From assembly GCF_040580765.1 (NCBI RefSeq), contig NZ_CP158687.1, positions 1,178,001-1,242,000 of the forward strand: a DNA stretch of 64,000 bases, written 5' to 3'. Positions 62,601 through 64,000 of the stretch are shown here, one piece after another (position 1 is the first letter of the stretch; the number at the start of each line of letters is the position of its first letter). The translations under genes and the position numbers were made by a program. This stretch comes from Lentibacter algarum. GTDB taxonomy: Bacteria > Pseudomonadota > Alphaproteobacteria > Rhodobacterales > Rhodobacteraceae. The notes below the pieces were generated by a model. It ran no database searches. It was not told where the DNA came from and was given only the letters and a program-made list of their open reading frames with translations.

Positions 62601-62764
62601 GTCGCACCGGGATAGGGCGTGATGACAAGCGCAGATTTCAACGTAAACGTCGGGTCCTCTAGCTTGCCCACGGAAAGATAGCCGAAGGCACCGCCAAAAA
62701 GGGCGAACAGCATAAACAGCCAAGTATAAATGGGGTATTCTATCGAGAAACGTGCAATTTTCAT
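59693..62764 (-). CDS. Efflux RND transporter permease subunit
   Basis: A 1,023-residue inner membrane pump of the HAE1/HME class with twelve membrane helices and two large periplasmic loops. The central helix shows a paired acidic motif near GMLVDNGIVIAEGM, the usual proton relay region, and ends of the repeats match (LGATVIGIMAFAGIGLSPDATG). It exports drugs or other small molecules via the adaptor and an outer membrane channel not in the window. It follows the adaptor gene by four bases. Confidence 0.94.
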   Translation of the reverse strand: MKIARFSIEYPIYTWLFMLFALFGGAFGYLSVGKLEDPTFTLKSALVITPYPGATASEVAAEISEVLEAEIQQMDEIKTVSSRNTFGSSVIEVEVEDQFGRDELPQIWDDLRDRVADAQQGLPAGALPSIVNDDFGDVFGILYAVSAPGFSDAEIWDIATFMRRDLLTVGGVANVEIQGLPEEAIFVEPSSQVVSSLGIDPNLIIGAISASTAINPTGFVANGSANLRIQGPSAEDSVSEISGLTFGFQGEVLNLLDIAEVSRGRVDEPEHILRHNGQEVFTLGVSGLLSENIVTVGQRVEAELAVLEGLLPVGVSVTPIYEQHRVVDEANSSFLISLAMSVGVVIGVLAMFMGPRAAVVVGVSLLLTVTSTFFFMYLFDVKVERISLGALIIAMGMLVDNGIVIAEGMQQEMRKGRNSREAADTASKKTQIPLLGATVIGIMAFAGIGLSPDATGEFMFSLFAVIAISLALSWIIAVTVTPLLGHYLFKTGGLVGDDTGYNGPVFRAYGGLVRWALKLRWLVIAGLIGTTVACVMAFGQVKQQFFPPATTPLFYLEYKAAQGTAIEEVSNDLAVIEDWLLARDDVEAVTATIGQGLTRFILTYNPARRDSSYGQLVIRATTDAAIPALRADLDQFGIEALPWAELQTKRIIYGPPVSSDIEARFSGPDPQVLRALAEQAEGILRDATSLLHSEHSDWREREIVTRPIYAEDRAQAAGIARSDLANAIALATNGITAGTYRERDRLIDIIVRTPRAETARDGQLLDQIVYSNAIGGYLPLSQVIDGFIVVAEDPVIERRNRLATITVQANVIDGLTPPTVFAEVRPLIEAIELPLGYRFEWGGEFESAGEAQASLGRQMPLAFGTMLLITLLLFGKLRQTAVIWTIVPMALNGVALGLLYTNLAFSFTAMLGLLSLSGMLIKNAIVLVEEIDAQKAEGLAQDKAIITASVSRLRPVVLAAGTTILGMLPLLADGFFAAMAVTIMGGLGFASILTLIGVPVLYHTYLGKERRADKRAALAMATP

Positions 62765-62768
62765 GGGC

Positions 62769-63845
62769 TTATTCCACGCTCAGACCGGTGAAAGGACGCA
62801 CAGTTTCGCCCTCTCGCAACATCTGTATGCCTGCACCGACCACCAGACTTGTCGGGTCAAGGCCGGTCACGGTGATCGAGGTTCCATTGGAAGACTCAAC
62901 TTCGACAGAGGCCCAATTGACGGTTCCGTTCTCGCCGTCCGTATTGGGGATATAGACCATTACCTGTGCACCGTCCTCACCGATGGACACAGCAGATGGT
63001 GAGAGTTCAATTGCTTTTCCGTCGGTTGGCGCAAGCCGCGCCGTTACGGTCATTGACGCACCGGGAATGATCGCGGCGGGGACTTGATTTGATGGCAACG
63101 CCAGCGTCACTCGATAGCTTTGGCCAATATTTTGCGTCTCTGCATTGAATTCGCGAAGGACCAAGGGCACCTCACCCTTAAACAACGGCGATGTGCCGAC
63201 AAAGCTGATTGCGTCGACATCCGACAGGCTTTGAAACAACCGCTCTGGCACATCTATTTCAACGCGCACCTCGGACATATCATGCAGACGTACGATGGGC
63301 TGACCAGGCGTCACATTGGCAAAATTTGGTGTAAGACGCGATGCGACGAGAGCACGGAAAGGGGCGGCCAGCGTGGCATCTGCAAGCGCATCCGTGGCCT
63401 CGCGCAATGAAACAGCTGCCAGATCGCGGACAGTTTCCGCGTTTTCCGCCTGCGTCGCCGACGCCGCATTGGATTGAACGAGGGTTTGCGCGCGCGTCAG
63501 ATCGCGGTTTGCCTGCGCTAGTTGAAGTGTTGCACGTTCCACCGCGCGCTCAAAAGGTGCCAGATCCATCGCGGCGATTTGCACGCCTTGATCCAGAAAT
63601 TGCCCTTCTTGTGCATCAAACATAGTCAGTCGCCCACCGACCTCGAACGATAGATCAACCGTTTCACGCGCTGCGACCTGACCGAAGAAAACCCGTTCAA
63701 GTGCTGCGGCCTCTCCACCGGCTTGGATCAGTTTGACGGCGCGGATGGGGGCAACATCGCCGGACGGTGTCAGAACATCAGTATCTTGGGCAAAGCTGGG
63801 GGCGGCCAGTGCCATGACTGCTGCGATATGGAAGATCAGTTTCAT
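62769..63845 (-). CDS. Efflux RND transporter periplasmic adaptor subunit
   Basis: A 358-residue HlyD/MFP-family protein with a cleavable signal (MKLIFHIAAVMALAAPSFAQ). It has a lipoyl-like barrel (AARETVDLSFEVGGRL), an alpha hairpin of about 60 residues, and beta-barrel and membrane-proximal domains ending VTGLDPTSLVVGAGIQ. It links the inner pump to the outer membrane channel. It is divergent from the TetR-like gene and preceded by two palindromic operators. Confidence 0.93.
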   Translation of the reverse strand: MKLIFHIAAVMALAAPSFAQDTDVLTPSGDVAPIRAVKLIQAGGEAAALERVFFGQVAARETVDLSFEVGGRLTMFDAQEGQFLDQGVQIAAMDLAPFERAVERATLQLAQANRDLTRAQTLVQSNAASATQAENAETVRDLAAVSLREATDALADATLAAPFRALVASRLTPNFANVTPGQPIVRLHDMSEVRVEIDVPERLFQSLSDVDAISFVGTSPLFKGEVPLVLREFNAETQNIGQSYRVTLALPSNQVPAAIIPGASMTVTARLAPTDGKAIELSPSAVSIGEDGAQVMVYIPNTDGENGTVNWASVEVESSNGTSITVTGLDPTSLVVGAGIQMLREGETVRPFTGLSVE

Positions 63846-63863
63846 GCGAGCGCTTTCTTGAAC

Positions 63864-63927
63864 AGTACTAAGCGGTACTTAAGCCGTGTTGCAGACTAGG
63901 CAAGCCGAAAGAGTACTGCGCAGTACT
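63864..63927. promoter_or_regulatory. Two palindromic operators between the pump operon and a TetR-like gene
   Basis: AGTACTGCGCAGTACT (63912-63927) is a perfect 16-bp palindrome. AGTACTAAGCGGTACT (63864-63879) is the same arms with a different centre. Centres are 48 bp apart, almost certainly binding sites for the divergent repressor. Confidence 0.8.
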
Positions 63928-63960
63928 TTTCTTTTCCAAAAGGATTGCTAAGTATGTCGT

Positions 63961-64000
63961 ATGGGCAAAACGACATCTCAAGATCGTATCTTACATGCAG
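63961..64000 (+). CDS. TetR-family regulator, N-terminal fragment
   Basis: Thirteen codons before the window ends: MGKTTSQDRILHA. The spacing and RIL-HA pattern match the first helix of TetR repressors. The frame was chosen over an overlapping ATG at 63954 because that one reads unlike any regulator. Divergent from the RND operon, it is likely its local repressor. Confidence 0.6.
   Translation, partial: MGKTTSQDRILHA

Overview
The window looks like chromosomal DNA from a marine alphaproteobacterium of the Roseobacter group (Rhodobacteraceae). The evidence is gene content and order: the DUF177-rpmF-plsX-fabH-ihfA-merR series, a circularly permuted two-piece tmRNA gene with an ANDNRAPMAMAA tag, the F1Fo-ATPase zeta-type inhibitor next to purC, a DMSP demethylase (dmdA)-acrylyl-CoA reductase (acuI) pair, and the tellurite-resistance trio trgA-trgB-cysK. 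I see no insertion sequences, prophage, CRISPR or rRNA. There are three tRNAs (Pro-GGG, CAU probably Ile2, Ser-GGA) and one tmRNA.

Layout. 0-17 kb: the start of a dCTP deaminase, an SGNH-like acidic protein with a perfect 6-bp tandem repeat, tRNA-Pro, the fatty-acid/ribosome operon on the minus strand, bamE, an OlsB/GlsB-type aminolipid acyltransferase, an ABC-F ATPase, a fatty-acid-hydroxylase family membrane protein, a short-chain dehydrogenase, an AbrB-type membrane protein, an M20 amidohydrolase, and a 1,088-residue RTX protein with a C-terminal Hint domain and an apparent VHL-like beta domain. 17-27 kb: purM-purN, rnd, sufE, a DUF1638/corrinoid/homocysteine-methyltransferase group that resembles parts of a split methionine synthase, and purC-purS-(Zn dehydrogenase)-purQ. 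27-37 kb: a DctB/DctD-like two-component pair whose response regulator lacks the sigma-54 contact loop, RNase E, a TusA-like protein, ccdA, and a membrane alpha/beta-hydrolase coupled to a cytochrome P450. 37-42 kb: fumC-DUF4169-RHH, sspB, chrA and ssrA.

42-48 kb is the most distinctive metabolic locus: an FCD/GntR regulator, DUF2182, DUF1326, dmdA and acuI, with two GntR-type operators in the divergent promoter region, followed by a HIT protein and a convergent BCCT-family transporter. Together they suggest regulated uptake and demethylation of dimethylsulfoniopropionate plus acrylyl-CoA detoxification. 48-58.6 kb: a PLP enzyme, then a stress cluster of photolyase/cryptochrome, Cfa-type methyltransferase, trgA, trgB, cysK, a large MscS-type channel and an alanyl-tRNA editing protein beside tRNA-Ser. 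58.6-64 kb: a 475-bp gene-poor stretch with a GCAGAC/GTCTGC repeat cluster, then a YdeI-like gene, an RND pump with its adaptor, and the first codons of a divergent TetR-type regulator with two palindromic operators between them.
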